Shown here: in pieces, positions 15,488 through 24,879 of the stretch
How positions within the stretch are numbered: the stretch's first letter is position 1
How the letters are laid out: each line of letters begins with the position of its first letter
DNA from: Aphodosoma sp045631465
Lineage (GTDB): Bacteria > Bacteroidota > Bacteroidia > Bacteroidales > Paludibacteraceae
Direction of reading: 5' to 3'
Assembly (NCBI GenBank): GCA_045631465.1
Contig: JAZQUV010000022.1
Location: forward strand, 1 to 64,000
DNA length: 64,000 nt
Position numbers and translations under genes: made by a program
The notes under the pieces: generated by a model
What the model was told of the DNA's origin: nothing
Seen by the model: only the letters and a program-made list of their open reading frames with translations
The model's database searches: none

Positions 15488-18340
15488 TTATCTTACAACT
15501 TTTGTGATTTGGATTGAACCATCGGCATAGGTAGAACGAACGAGGTAGACTCCACGATTGCAAGAAGTGAGATTCAATACAGAAGACTCGTTGGCAACAA
15601 CCAAACGACCATTGACATCGTAGAGAGAAATGGTCAATGCCTCAGGAGCAAAGAGTTGACCTTCTGCAGAAATATAAATTGCGTGTTGAGCAAAAACATT
15701 TTCGACATCAACACCTGGATCTGGTGTTTCAGGCAATTCTGGTTCGGTGTATTCTGGTTCTTCGTCGCTCACCATAACGAAAGTCAAAACGCCATCGAAC
15801 TTGCGAGCATAACCAACAACAAGTTTTTTAGAGAAATCGATAGCACCTTTTGCTATAGCAGGAACTTTGACTTCTACATCGTTGACACCATCGTTGTAGG
15901 CAAAAACAATCTCATATGAACCATCGTTCTCGCGAATATTTGCACCTCGAAGCATCAAAGCTTCGCCAACCAAATATTTGTTGTAGAAGTGTTGAACTAC
16001 GTTGATATCGGTAGAACGACAAGTGAAACCACAATCTTCTGATAGAATTTTGATGTTTTCGATATCGGCATCGGCAATTTCGATAGACGCCATGACATCG
16101 CCATTAGCTCGTTGGTATTTGCCTTTGATATTAGAAATCATCATGCCTGATTTCACCTTAACATCGCCATTGTCGCCAAGTTTTGCATTTTTGAGAAGGA
16201 TACCTCCTGTGTAGTCTTGGATGAGGATACCGTTTTCGTAGTCGGTGAATGTAGTAGTTGCATTGCCTACATAAGTGAATTCGGTGCCAGATGCAAGTTT
16301 TTTGATATCCTTGATGCGACGACAAGTGCCATCAAAGTCTTTAACAGTGTTTTGTACTTCGATAGGGAAAATAGTCAAACCATAACCCATGATGCCATAT
16401 TCGACAACACCAATGACAGTCATATTTTCGTACAATCTGTCCCAAACAACATTCATTGTTGAACCATTTTGATAGATGAATTGTGTTTCGTATGGATAGC
16501 CTTGAGAGAAACCAAATTTAACAGTAGTTTCGAGATTGTCGATTTTCACTAGACGAGAAGCAAAAGACATAGGGTCGCTGACGATTTGGTCAAGCGTAGT
16601 GACTTGAGGTGTGAGTGGGTTGCCCGAGTTCACCACAGTGATTTCATTTTGAGCATCACCTTTGATGTAGTGTTCTTGACGGCCAGGTACATTGTTTTCG
16701 TATTGGAATGCACCTTTGATGCCTACGATAGAGTCGCCAGGATTTACGTTTTCGACAGGTTGGCCTGTTTTGTAGAGAATAGCTCCAGTAGCATCTTGGA
16801 CGTAAAGACCGCACATGTGTTCGTTGTCCCCTTGAGTATTTTGTGAGAAATGTTTGTAAGTTACGAGCACAGGGTTAGTGATTTCGTAGGTCACTTTAGT
16901 TGAGAGTGGTTGACCTGCGGCAAGCATTTCGCCAATAGAGGCAAATGATTTGTTGCCAATAATATCGTTTTCATCGCGAAGAATAATAGTAGGATAACCA
17001 GCAGCGATAGCTTCAGAAAGGTCGTAAACACCCATGATAGCTGCTTTTGTACCAACAAATTGAGTCATATCTACTCCACCTGCCATTTGTACACGAATTG
17101 TGTCGTATTGTTTGCGAAGGTCGCCATCGAATTGAACGAAAGCAACGCGTTCTACTACTTCATTGTTCTCTGTAAAATTGACTAATTTGAATTCGCCTAC
17201 AGGGAGAGAAATGAGTCGAGATTCAAACATTTCTGGAGTTTGAAGGATGTTGTACACCTTTTGTTCTTGCCAGCTGATAGGGTTGCCAGAATTGATAACA
17301 GATACTTTACTAAAGTTTTCTTCTCTGATGCGGAACATTGAACCTTTGTATAGACCATCTTCAACCGATAGTTTTGAGTAGAAACCTTTGAGTCCTTTGA
17401 TTGAGTCGCCTACTTGAGCAGCGAAAGTATTGCCACGCGAAGTAGCAGACACGCAGAGGGCGCTAGTTTGACCATTAGTAGTGGCTTGGATGTAGTAATT
17501 TGATGTCATTGGCATGCGAGCAACGAAGTTGACAAGGGCAGGCTCAACGATTTCAAGTTCAACGGTGCTCACAGACAAACTATTTTTGTTGTCAACAAAG
17601 TTGTAAAGGTCAACGAGGTTGAAAAATTTAGTAGGTTCGATGTGGTAGCGGTCGAGAATAAGGAATTGGTAACCAGTGCCATATTTATCTACCATACCGT
17701 AGAATGTACCACCAGCAGGGAATGAGCGACCATCGAGTTGAGCGCTCAAGTGGACATTAAGGGAACCTTCGGCGTTGTTCACCGAGTAGTTAGTACCATA
17801 AAGACCCGATCCAGTTTTTGTTACATCAGAAGTGAATTTCACTACTTGATAGGCATATTTGCTAGGGTTAGCAATAAGTTCGTCAGCAGTCACTTCGGCA
17901 TAAGGGATAGGGTTGCCATATGAGCCTGATTCGATGAATTCGAGGTCATCTTCGGTGAAGGTAACACGGTCAGGATTGTTGCCCGACGCTTTTTTGAATG
18001 TACCCGAGAACGAAGTAACAATAGTACCACCTTGGTGCATTTTGTAACCATTGTAGTTAGGGTCGTCGAACCAAGTGGCAGTAGGCAAGAAGTTGGCATG
18101 AGCCAAGAAGATAACATCTTTGTTGTCGTCTTGCACAAAGATACCTGGGATTGGCGAATTGTAGCGATAGAAGTGTAAAGTAGTCATTGCTTTACCTTCG
18201 TAGATGAATTGAGTTCCATCAGCCAAATTTTTGAGTTCGGCAATAGACTTAACTGTAGTATAAGCCGAAGCAAATGTAAATGAAGCCACAAGACAAACAA
18301 GAGTCAAGAGACTACGAAAAAGTAGATTTGTTTTTCTCAT
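15488..18340 (-). CDS. Secreted OB-fold-repeat protein A4 with T9SS sorting domain
   Basis: A 950-residue exported protein, the largest family A paralogue in the array. After the signal peptide (...FASAYTT, about 1-26) several modules recur of the form AELKNLADGTQFIYEGKAMTT...GIFVQDDNK and ...GTEFTYVGNATTTF...ILIQDYTGGILLK. This is the pattern of bacterial OB-fold domains (a start strand, then a QD-x-TGGI strand). Modules lie near 30-125, 275-350, 455-550 and 675-770. The C-terminal 70 residues (LFAPEALTISLYDVNGRLV...GVYLVRSTYADGSIQ) form a type A T9SS sorting domain. Ligand unknown. It follows A3 after 82 bases that contain a stem-loop at 18362-18401. Confidence 0.8.
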   Translation of the reverse strand: MRKTNLLFRSLLTLVCLVASFTFASAYTTVKSIAELKNLADGTQFIYEGKAMTTLHFYRYNSPIPGIFVQDDNKDVIFLAHANFLPTATWFDDPNYNGYKMHQGGTIVTSFSGTFKKASGNNPDRVTFTEDDLEFIESGSYGNPIPYAEVTADELIANPSKYAYQVVKFTSDVTKTGSGLYGTNYSVNNAEGSLNVHLSAQLDGRSFPAGGTFYGMVDKYGTGYQFLILDRYHIEPTKFFNLVDLYNFVDNKNSLSVSTVELEIVEPALVNFVARMPMTSNYYIQATTNGQTSALCVSATSRGNTFAAQVGDSIKGLKGFYSKLSVEDGLYKGSMFRIREENFSKVSVINSGNPISWQEQKVYNILQTPEMFESRLISLPVGEFKLVNFTENNEVVERVAFVQFDGDLRKQYDTIRVQMAGGVDMTQFVGTKAAIMGVYDLSEAIAAGYPTIILRDENDIIGNKSFASIGEMLAAGQPLSTKVTYEITNPVLVTYKHFSQNTQGDNEHMCGLYVQDATGAILYKTGQPVENVNPGDSIVGIKGAFQYENNVPGRQEHYIKGDAQNEITVVNSGNPLTPQVTTLDQIVSDPMSFASRLVKIDNLETTVKFGFSQGYPYETQFIYQNGSTMNVVWDRLYENMTVIGVVEYGIMGYGLTIFPIEVQNTVKDFDGTCRRIKDIKKLASGTEFTYVGNATTTFTDYENGILIQDYTGGILLKNAKLGDNGDVKVKSGMMISNIKGKYQRANGDVMASIEIADADIENIKILSEDCGFTCRSTDINVVQHFYNKYLVGEALMLRGANIRENDGSYEIVFAYNDGVNDVEVKVPAIAKGAIDFSKKLVVGYARKFDGVLTFVMVSDEEPEYTEPELPETPDPGVDVENVFAQHAIYISAEGQLFAPEALTISLYDVNGRLVVANESSVLNLTSCNRGVYLVRSTYADGSIQITKVVR

Positions 18341-18422
18341 AAAAAAAATAAATTAACCTCGAAAGAGGGCATATCGGATTAAAAAACGAAATGTCCTCTT
18401 TGGAGCTGTTATTAATTAGATA

Positions 18423-20594
18423 TTATTTTACTAATGCTTTGTAGGTTATTCCGTTGATTTTAACAATCACTACGCCACGCAAATCTGTGAATTCGGTGAG
18501 ATTAGACGAATTGGTAGTAGCATAGATACATTGACCATCTATGGTATAAACCTCGAGAGATTGACCGCAAGATGTTTCGACAAAAAGAGAACCATTTGAA
18601 GAATAGATATTAGCGTCAATTGATTGGTTATCATCGAGAGCGACATCATTTCCGCCAACAGAAATGCGATATACTACATAATATCCATCGAGGCAATTGA
18701 AATTGACAAGACCTTTGAGAATGAGATTTTCGCCTATGATAGGATCGCCTGTATGGAGAGATGGCACATAGTGCATTTCGTACGTAGGGTCTTCGGCATC
18801 ATAGAGGAAATAGTCGTCGCGAGTACCAGTGAGGTCGGTGAGAGTTTCGAATGTACCACATACATTGCTGATTTCAACAATGTGACTACAATATTTGAGA
18901 GTATCTTGAATTACTTCTTTTAGTGTAGCCTTAACGACATTGAGTTCGTTGTTTGAGCTAACAATTTCTGGCACAACTCCATCGACCATTTTGTATTGAG
19001 GTGCATGATAAAGGTCGGTTCCATAGCGATAGCCATCGAAGAATGTACCTTTGAGACCTTTGATTTTGTCGCCAACAACAGCATCGATATCTCCTCCGCC
19101 AAGGTCGAGAGCAATAACACCTGAAGCATCTTCGATGAATGCCCAAGTTTGAGAAACGCCAGAATTGACTTGAGTGCGTTTATAATTTACTACCACTTCG
19201 TTTTTCAAGCCATAGACAACTTTAGAAGATGCTGGTTCGCCTGCAGCAATGATTTCGGCAATAGAATTGTATTCATAGTACGAAGTGAGTACATCACTTT
19301 CGCTACGAACGATGATAGTTGGTTTGTCGGCATAAATAACGCGAGCATCGTAAACACCAGAAAGGATAACGTTTTTGCTACATAATTTACTCATATCTAG
19401 ACCTTCTACTCCCACGACACGAATACTGTCGGAAACTGAAATCATTTCATCTAACTCTTCACCTGGGTTACTAATTTCGTAAGAGACTTTGTAATAATAT
19501 TCATTATCAACTGCATATAATTGACCACTATAGCGAGAAGTAATGATTTGAGAAGAATAGTTGAGTGCAAGTGTAGATGAAATGAGGTCGGAAATATTGA
19601 CGTCGGCAACTACAGGTACATCGTTTGCTGAAGAACGAACGTTCAAAGGTTGATTGACCGCTTGAACAAAAGATGCGCCAATAAAATTAGATTTATCGGT
19701 TTTGTGTTTGTATGTATCGGTATATTTACCAAAGAAACCATCAATGCTATCGCCAGGTTGAATATTGGTATCGCCATCGACAAAGATAGTCAAACCATTG
19801 TTAAGCATACCTGTAACACCCATATATTGAGCAAAAATAGCAGATTGTCCATTGGTTAATTTAGTAACAAAATTAACCAAAACAGCTCCTCCTACATTGG
19901 CATCTACGATATCATAGTTTTTGCCTTTGTAATAAGCTGCCATGTCGGTAAATGAGAAAAACTCGGTAGCTTTTGTGAATTCTGGAGAACAAAGGAGGAA
20001 ACGATTGTATTGTTGACCAAGATATACACCCGCCATTTCGCCACCAGCAGGAGCATAAGAAGAGAGGTTGGTAGGGAGGAAATATACAGAGTCAACCTCA
20101 TTATTCATATAATACTTATTGGCAATTTTAGGAGATATTTTGGCATCGATAATAACCACTGCTCTACCCTCGTAAGAGGCTTGATTAGCAAAAAATTCTG
20201 CCATAGTGATGCGAGTAGGATTAACCGCTACGTCGAAAGTGCAAGAAGGTTTTTGTTTGTCGGCAGAAGCCACTGTGATACCAGGAGCAGAACCAGATGA
20301 ACCCACCGACCAAGTTGCAGTGATGTTGGTAACCTCCATGCTGTCGGTAACCCAATCAGTAGCTTTTGAGTTTTGAGTGTAACCTTTGAGAAGAATACCG
20401 CCAGTTTCATCTTCCATAAAGAGACCATTGTAGGTGCCATTATAGAATGTAGTTTTAGCTGTACCTGTGTAAAGAATTTGAGTTTTGTCGGTTTGTTGCT
20501 TGATTTCTGCAATAGTTTTACACTCGGTTTGAGCATTAACAAAAACAAATGAAGTAAGTAATAACGCCAATACTAAAAGTAGATTTTTTTTCAT
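18423..20594 (-). CDS. Secreted OB-fold-repeat protein A3
   Basis: A 723-residue family A paralogue. The signal peptide ends around FVNAQTE (about 22). The first module, ECKTIAEIKQQTDKTQILY...LFMEDETGGILLKG, aligns with the same position in A1, A2 and A4. Later modules include AFIEDASGVIALDLGG near 480-500. The C-terminal region (NIYSSNGSLFVETSCG...VYTIDGQCIYATT...YKALVK) resembles a T9SS sorting domain without the usual PNPT linker. A -7 box lies upstream at 20653. Probably co-transcribed with A4. Confidence 0.78.
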   Translation of the reverse strand: MKKNLLLVLALLLTSFVFVNAQTECKTIAEIKQQTDKTQILYTGTAKTTFYNGTYNGLFMEDETGGILLKGYTQNSKATDWVTDSMEVTNITATWSVGSSGSAPGITVASADKQKPSCTFDVAVNPTRITMAEFFANQASYEGRAVVIIDAKISPKIANKYYMNNEVDSVYFLPTNLSSYAPAGGEMAGVYLGQQYNRFLLCSPEFTKATEFFSFTDMAAYYKGKNYDIVDANVGGAVLVNFVTKLTNGQSAIFAQYMGVTGMLNNGLTIFVDGDTNIQPGDSIDGFFGKYTDTYKHKTDKSNFIGASFVQAVNQPLNVRSSANDVPVVADVNISDLISSTLALNYSSQIITSRYSGQLYAVDNEYYYKVSYEISNPGEELDEMISVSDSIRVVGVEGLDMSKLCSKNVILSGVYDARVIYADKPTIIVRSESDVLTSYYEYNSIAEIIAAGEPASSKVVYGLKNEVVVNYKRTQVNSGVSQTWAFIEDASGVIALDLGGGDIDAVVGDKIKGLKGTFFDGYRYGTDLYHAPQYKMVDGVVPEIVSSNNELNVVKATLKEVIQDTLKYCSHIVEISNVCGTFETLTDLTGTRDDYFLYDAEDPTYEMHYVPSLHTGDPIIGENLILKGLVNFNCLDGYYVVYRISVGGNDVALDDNQSIDANIYSSNGSLFVETSCGQSLEVYTIDGQCIYATTNSSNLTEFTDLRGVVIVKINGITYKALVK

Positions 20595-20652
20595 AGTATT
20601 ATTATTTTATAATTATTTCTAATATCTATACTTTGACTACAATATAACTTTG

Positions 20653-20660
20653 CAAAGTTA
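20653..20660 (-). promoter_or_regulatory. -7 box upstream of A3
   Basis: TAACTTTG on the minus strand, about 60 bases before the A3 start. No good -33 TTTG is seen at the expected distance. Confidence 0.5.
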
Positions 20661-20713
20661 CACATTTTTAGTAAAAAAAGCATTAGTCTAAATGTTAATT
20701 ATAATTAAAAGAA

Positions 20714-20749
20714 GCAGAAGAAAGATGACATTTAGACTCTATCTTCTGC
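20714..20749 (-). terminator. Terminator-like hairpin after B4
   Basis: GCAGAAG...AT pairs with ATCTTCTGC around a larger imperfect loop, followed by an AT-rich run. It lies about 50 bases after the B4 stop. Confidence 0.55.
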
Positions 20750-20796
20750 CTTTATATTTCATACGAGTTGTAGAAATTCTAGTTTGTATTGAATTA

Positions 20797-22329
20797 TTAA
20801 CGAGTGATCATTACTTTAGAAATAAAGCGCTCACCTTCTCGTGTTGCTGAAAGCACGTATGTACCAACATTGAGAGCTGAGAGGTCGATAGATTGTTCAG
20901 CAATATTTTGAGAATAAACGCAACGACCAGCAATGTCATAAACCTCTACGTCAGAAAGTTGATTTTCGAAGTAGATGATACCCGAAGTTGGATTTGGATA
21001 TACAGTGAGTTGTTCTGCTTGGACATCTACAACAGGCACTGGAGCATCGAATTTAACCATATAACAATGAGGAATACGGTTTTCGTTTGCTTCATCGTAG
21101 TTGAATGTTACAAAAGCATTGCCTTCGTTAGCCCAAACTGCTGAACCTGTAGCAACTTGATATACTGGATTGCCATCAAAGTCGATGTCGCGTTGGTATG
21201 TCATGTATGGTTCGAGGTCGATAATGCCATTTGAACGTTGTTTTGTATAATCGAGCAAAGGTGTTGCTTCGGTTGGATTGTCGATTGAAGCAACATAAGA
21301 TGTACGGAACAAAGACATTTGTGGTGCATATATCAAAACTTCGCCTTTGTCGTTAACAGATACTGTACCTGCATCAGGTACGGCAGTGAAGACAATGATA
21401 GTATCTTGATCTACGTCGATAACTGCAGCATGATAAGTTGCATAGTCGGCAGATTTAAGCACATTGGCACATATAGGGATGTAGCGACCGCTACCTGTCC
21501 ATGCAAAGAGTGAATATGGAGAGAGGTCGTAGATGATACCTGTTTCGTATTGTTCGCGCATAACATCGTATTCTACGATTTCGTCGCTTGTAATCATATC
21601 TTCACGATTGTCAGGAAGTTCGAGAAGACCTTGATTGACTTCGTCGATGAAAAGGCAACGCTCGGCAACGAATTTGATAGTCCAATTACCATCTTCGCCA
21701 CGTTGCCAAATGAATGGTACTTCGCGTTTGCCATCATAGAGTTTATAACGACCAAGGATGCGTGTACCATCGTAGTTCATACCGCACACTTGAACGAATT
21801 GTGCTGATTGGCGATAGATGAGGTCGTTTTTGGTTGGAGTTGGAAGAGTTGAGAAACTCCAAGCATTGTTATCGTCCCAATTTTCGAATTTGTCTACTTC
21901 ATAATAAACTGGCACGGTTTTGCCTCCATCGAAACGCATGAGAGCGATATATTTAGTTCCATCGGCAGACATACCACAAATTTCACCGCCTTCGATAGGT
22001 TTGTTGTTGATTGTGCCAAGTGCAGTGAGCATTTTCCACTCAGTGCCTCGCACCCATACTCCTGCTTGACCTTGACGAGAACCGCAAGCTATACCATCGT
22101 TGTTAACAGCATAGATGAGAACAGAATCGTCATCGGTAACATAGTGTTGTTTTTCTTCTGCATCGAAGAAACAACCAGGTCCTTCGTCAACTGTACCTGT
22201 GAAATAACGTCCATTAGGTGAAGCAATGTAGAAATGGCGGCCATCGCGTGTGTAATCGAGAGATTGTGCATTAATCATTGTGAATGATGCAACGAACAAT
22301 GCAATAATTAAGAGTAAATTTTTTTTCAT
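20797..22329 (-). CDS. Secreted propeller-like protein B4 with type A T9SS domain
   Basis: A 510-residue exported protein. The signal peptide ends near MINAQS (about 22). The body has repeating strands of the style NNDGIACGSRQGQAGVWVRG, CGMSADGTKYIALMRF and CGMNYDGTRILGRYKL, about 50-60 residues apart, which suggests a beta-propeller; this is an inference. The C-terminal 75 residues contain VYPNPTSGIIYF, then EVYDIAGRCVY and GTYVLSATREG, a textbook type A T9SS sorting domain. B4 is the most diverged of the four B proteins and lacks their GGKTDAV segment. Confidence 0.82.
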   Translation of the reverse strand: MKKNLLLIIALFVASFTMINAQSLDYTRDGRHFYIASPNGRYFTGTVDEGPGCFFDAEEKQHYVTDDDSVLIYAVNNDGIACGSRQGQAGVWVRGTEWKMLTALGTINNKPIEGGEICGMSADGTKYIALMRFDGGKTVPVYYEVDKFENWDDNNAWSFSTLPTPTKNDLIYRQSAQFVQVCGMNYDGTRILGRYKLYDGKREVPFIWQRGEDGNWTIKFVAERCLFIDEVNQGLLELPDNREDMITSDEIVEYDVMREQYETGIIYDLSPYSLFAWTGSGRYIPICANVLKSADYATYHAAVIDVDQDTIIVFTAVPDAGTVSVNDKGEVLIYAPQMSLFRTSYVASIDNPTEATPLLDYTKQRSNGIIDLEPYMTYQRDIDFDGNPVYQVATGSAVWANEGNAFVTFNYDEANENRIPHCYMVKFDAPVPVVDVQAEQLTVYPNPTSGIIYFENQLSDVEVYDIAGRCVYSQNIAEQSIDLSALNVGTYVLSATREGERFISKVMITR

Positions 22330-22569
22330 AAATTATTATTTTAAATTGTTATATTTCGATATAAATGTGTCAGTCTTCTTCGGCATAGGTTGCTTGAAGG
22401 TTGCTTAAAGGTAGGGTTATTCTTCGTATATCTTTCGTATATCTTTCGTAGAAGGTAGGGTTATCCTATGAAGAAGGTTGCTGTTAGGTAGAGAAAAAAT
22501 AAGTTTAAGTAAAAAAATAAAAAAATGCCCATAAAGGCATTCTCGAAAAGATGTCTTACAAACAAAATG

Positions 22570-22577
22570 CAAAGATA
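22570..22577 (-). promoter_or_regulatory. -7 box upstream of B4
   Basis: TATCTTTG on the minus strand. The -33 element is not recognisable at 19-21 bases. Confidence 0.45.
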
Positions 22578-22628
22578 ATCATTTTTTTTGATATAAGAGA
22601 TATTTTATTTTATGTTATAAAACATAAA

Positions 22629-22666
22629 ATTAGGGATAGCATAGATTGAACTATACTACCCCTAAT
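22629..22666 (-). terminator. Terminator of the B2-B3-A2 unit
   Basis: A 16-base near-perfect stem (22629-22644 with 22651-22666, core TAGGGATAGCATAG) about 20 bases past the A2 stop. Confidence 0.75.
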
Positions 22667-22687
22667 AATGTATTTATCAATAGGTTA

Positions 22688-24871
22688 TTACTTAACCATC
22701 ATTTTATACGCTACATTGTCAACGAGGATAATAACGCATTTTTCGGCGATATTTGAAATTTGAGTAAGAGAAGATGTTGCTTTAGTAGTGTATAAAGATT
22801 GTCCTTGCAATGTAAACAATGCAATGTTTGCACCTTCGTGTGTTTCAACAAAGATTGTTTGATTAGCAGAGTAGATGTGTGCATTCATTTCGACATTATC
22901 GCATGCTGTTTCATCTAAGTTGATGATATGAGCTTGGCTAAGTGGCCAGATAGAATAGTATTCGCCGATGACTTTGTTATCAACAACACCTGTGATATCC
23001 ATATTGTCATAGAATGTAAATCCTCCGGCATTTGCACCTGTGGTGTAGTAGATAGTATCTGTGCCTTGGATAAAACAACCTTCAGTAGCATCTTCAGGCA
23101 TATAGTCGGTGCCTTGGTGGAATACACTACCAAGTTGTACGTTACGAACTGTCACAACACGATTTTCGTAAAGTTTTTTATCGGCAAGAATTTCGGCAAA
23201 TGTAACTTCAATACCTTTAACATCATTGTTGCGGTTTTTAATTACAATATTTTGACGCAAAGATTCGTTGACTGCTAAGAAGTCGGTAGTGATGCCACGA
23301 GTGTTGTTGTAAGAACCACAAAGACCTGAAATAGAGTCGCCAACTTGAACAAGATCGTAAGGAGTAGTACCAAGGTCGACAATGATACCAGCTGTGTGGT
23401 CTTGAACAATGAAATAGTAAGTTGGTGTATTTTGAGTTTTAGCAAATACGTATGAAACAAGAACTGGTTTTGTGAGTTCGTAAGTCACTCCTGATCCGAG
23501 TTCGCCAGTTGCAATAAGTTGGGCAATAGTTTCGAACTGCATATTAGATTCGAGAATGTCGGCTTCGTCACGGCAAATGATAGAGAATTGACGATTAGGA
23601 TAGGTGTTGGCTACATCGACAATACCACGAACAGCACATGAACGACCTTCGTAGGCTGCGAGGTCGTCGATACCTGTGATATGGAAACCTACAGATTGGA
23701 ATCCTGTACCATTTTCGTTTTCAATTACATAACTATATGTACCATCTGATTCTTTTTGAATTTTACCTCCTGAAAATATTACTAAAGTTGACTCGTAGCG
23801 ATGTGCGTTTTGCATATTGTCGCCAGTGAAAGTATAGATATATTTTGGCAATGCACGACATTCAGCACCTGAAGCAACAACTTTGATTGAAGAGGTTGCA
23901 TTTTGGAAGAAAGAAGCACCACGTTGAGCAATAGAGTCGCCTGTATAAGGACGATATTTACCATTAACACCTACGATATAATCGCCACGTTTAACACCAT
24001 CAGCATCAGCTGCAGTAGGCACTTCGATACGAAGAGCATGGTCGTAGTGATTAGGTTGATACACATCGCGCTCTTGGATATATACGATTTTGCCTTCGGC
24101 TGTAGATACTACGTGAGAAACAGCAAAAGTGTCAAGAAGGTCGTAGTTGAGAACCTCGTTATATTCTGTAACGATGTTTTTAATATCAAGGATAGAATTG
24201 AATGCCAATGGTTTAATTGCCTCTTTTGAACCAACCATGAAGATATTATTACCATTGCCATCGCGACCAAGGAAACCTGAAAGAGAAGCTTTAACCGGGA
24301 GATTGCCTATGCGAGTATTGAATGGTACTGAAAGTGTTGAATTTGAAGTTGCTGAATAAAACTCGCAATTGAGAGAACCTGCAGAAACACTACGGATATT
24401 GATTTCGTTGAACAAAACAGCTACACCTTTATATTCTTCAAGTTTTGTGACGTACGTGTCAAAGTTTACCTCTTCTGGAGTGAATGTAGCGTGCTCGTTT
24501 GTAATTAAGATATATTCGGCATCATCATCAGAAAGAACAATGCGATCGAGAAGCGAACCTCCTTCTTTTTTAAATGTACCCCACACATCGGTGATTTCCA
24601 TGTTGACAGTAGTCTTGATTTTTGCATCGGTACCTGCCTTTGCTGCACCAAGATATTTGTTATAAAGCAAAATTGCACCTGTTGCATCTTGCATCATAAC
24701 ACCATAATTATCATAATAATATGTGGTTGTTGCATTACCTACATATTCACAAACTGTACCATCGGCCAAAGCTTTAAGTTCGGCAATTGTATTACATTTA
24801 ACGCCATCGGCACTCAAATTGAGCGAGAAAGCTAATGAAATAATAGTAAAAAGGATAGATAATTTTTTCAT
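22688..24871 (-). CDS. Secreted OB-fold-repeat protein A2
   Basis: A 727-residue family A paralogue. The signal peptide (FSLNLSADG, about 1-21) leads into the module CNTIAELKALADGTVCEYVG...VMMQDATGAILLYN. Further OB-like modules lie near 255-330 and 455-545 (YFIVQDHTAGIIVDLG). The C-terminal 65 residues are almost identical in pattern to A1: IYSANQTIFVETHEGANI, LFTLQGQSLY, CVIILVDNVAYKMMVK. This looks like a variant sorting domain. Its start is 8 bases after the B3 stop, so B3 and A2 are surely one transcript. Confidence 0.8.
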   Translation of the reverse strand: MKKLSILFTIISLAFSLNLSADGVKCNTIAELKALADGTVCEYVGNATTTYYYDNYGVMMQDATGAILLYNKYLGAAKAGTDAKIKTTVNMEITDVWGTFKKEGGSLLDRIVLSDDDAEYILITNEHATFTPEEVNFDTYVTKLEEYKGVAVLFNEINIRSVSAGSLNCEFYSATSNSTLSVPFNTRIGNLPVKASLSGFLGRDGNGNNIFMVGSKEAIKPLAFNSILDIKNIVTEYNEVLNYDLLDTFAVSHVVSTAEGKIVYIQERDVYQPNHYDHALRIEVPTAADADGVKRGDYIVGVNGKYRPYTGDSIAQRGASFFQNATSSIKVVASGAECRALPKYIYTFTGDNMQNAHRYESTLVIFSGGKIQKESDGTYSYVIENENGTGFQSVGFHITGIDDLAAYEGRSCAVRGIVDVANTYPNRQFSIICRDEADILESNMQFETIAQLIATGELGSGVTYELTKPVLVSYVFAKTQNTPTYYFIVQDHTAGIIVDLGTTPYDLVQVGDSISGLCGSYNNTRGITTDFLAVNESLRQNIVIKNRNNDVKGIEVTFAEILADKKLYENRVVTVRNVQLGSVFHQGTDYMPEDATEGCFIQGTDTIYYTTGANAGGFTFYDNMDITGVVDNKVIGEYYSIWPLSQAHIINLDETACDNVEMNAHIYSANQTIFVETHEGANIALFTLQGQSLYTTKATSSLTQISNIAEKCVIILVDNVAYKMMVK

Positions 24872-24879
24872 AATTATAT

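Larger units (their letters stand above)
22330..22687 (-). other. Leader and intergenic region upstream of B4
   Basis: No gene. At 22386-22497 a scrambled relative of intergenic repeat II is seen (GGTTGCTTGAAGGTTGC, AAGGTAGGG twice, GAAGGTTGCTG), plus a doubled word ATATCTTTCGT. A short stem ATGCC/GGCAT lies at 22525-22540. A -7 box TATCTTTG (minus) lies at 22570-22577, which would leave a leader of about 235 bases. Confidence 0.5.
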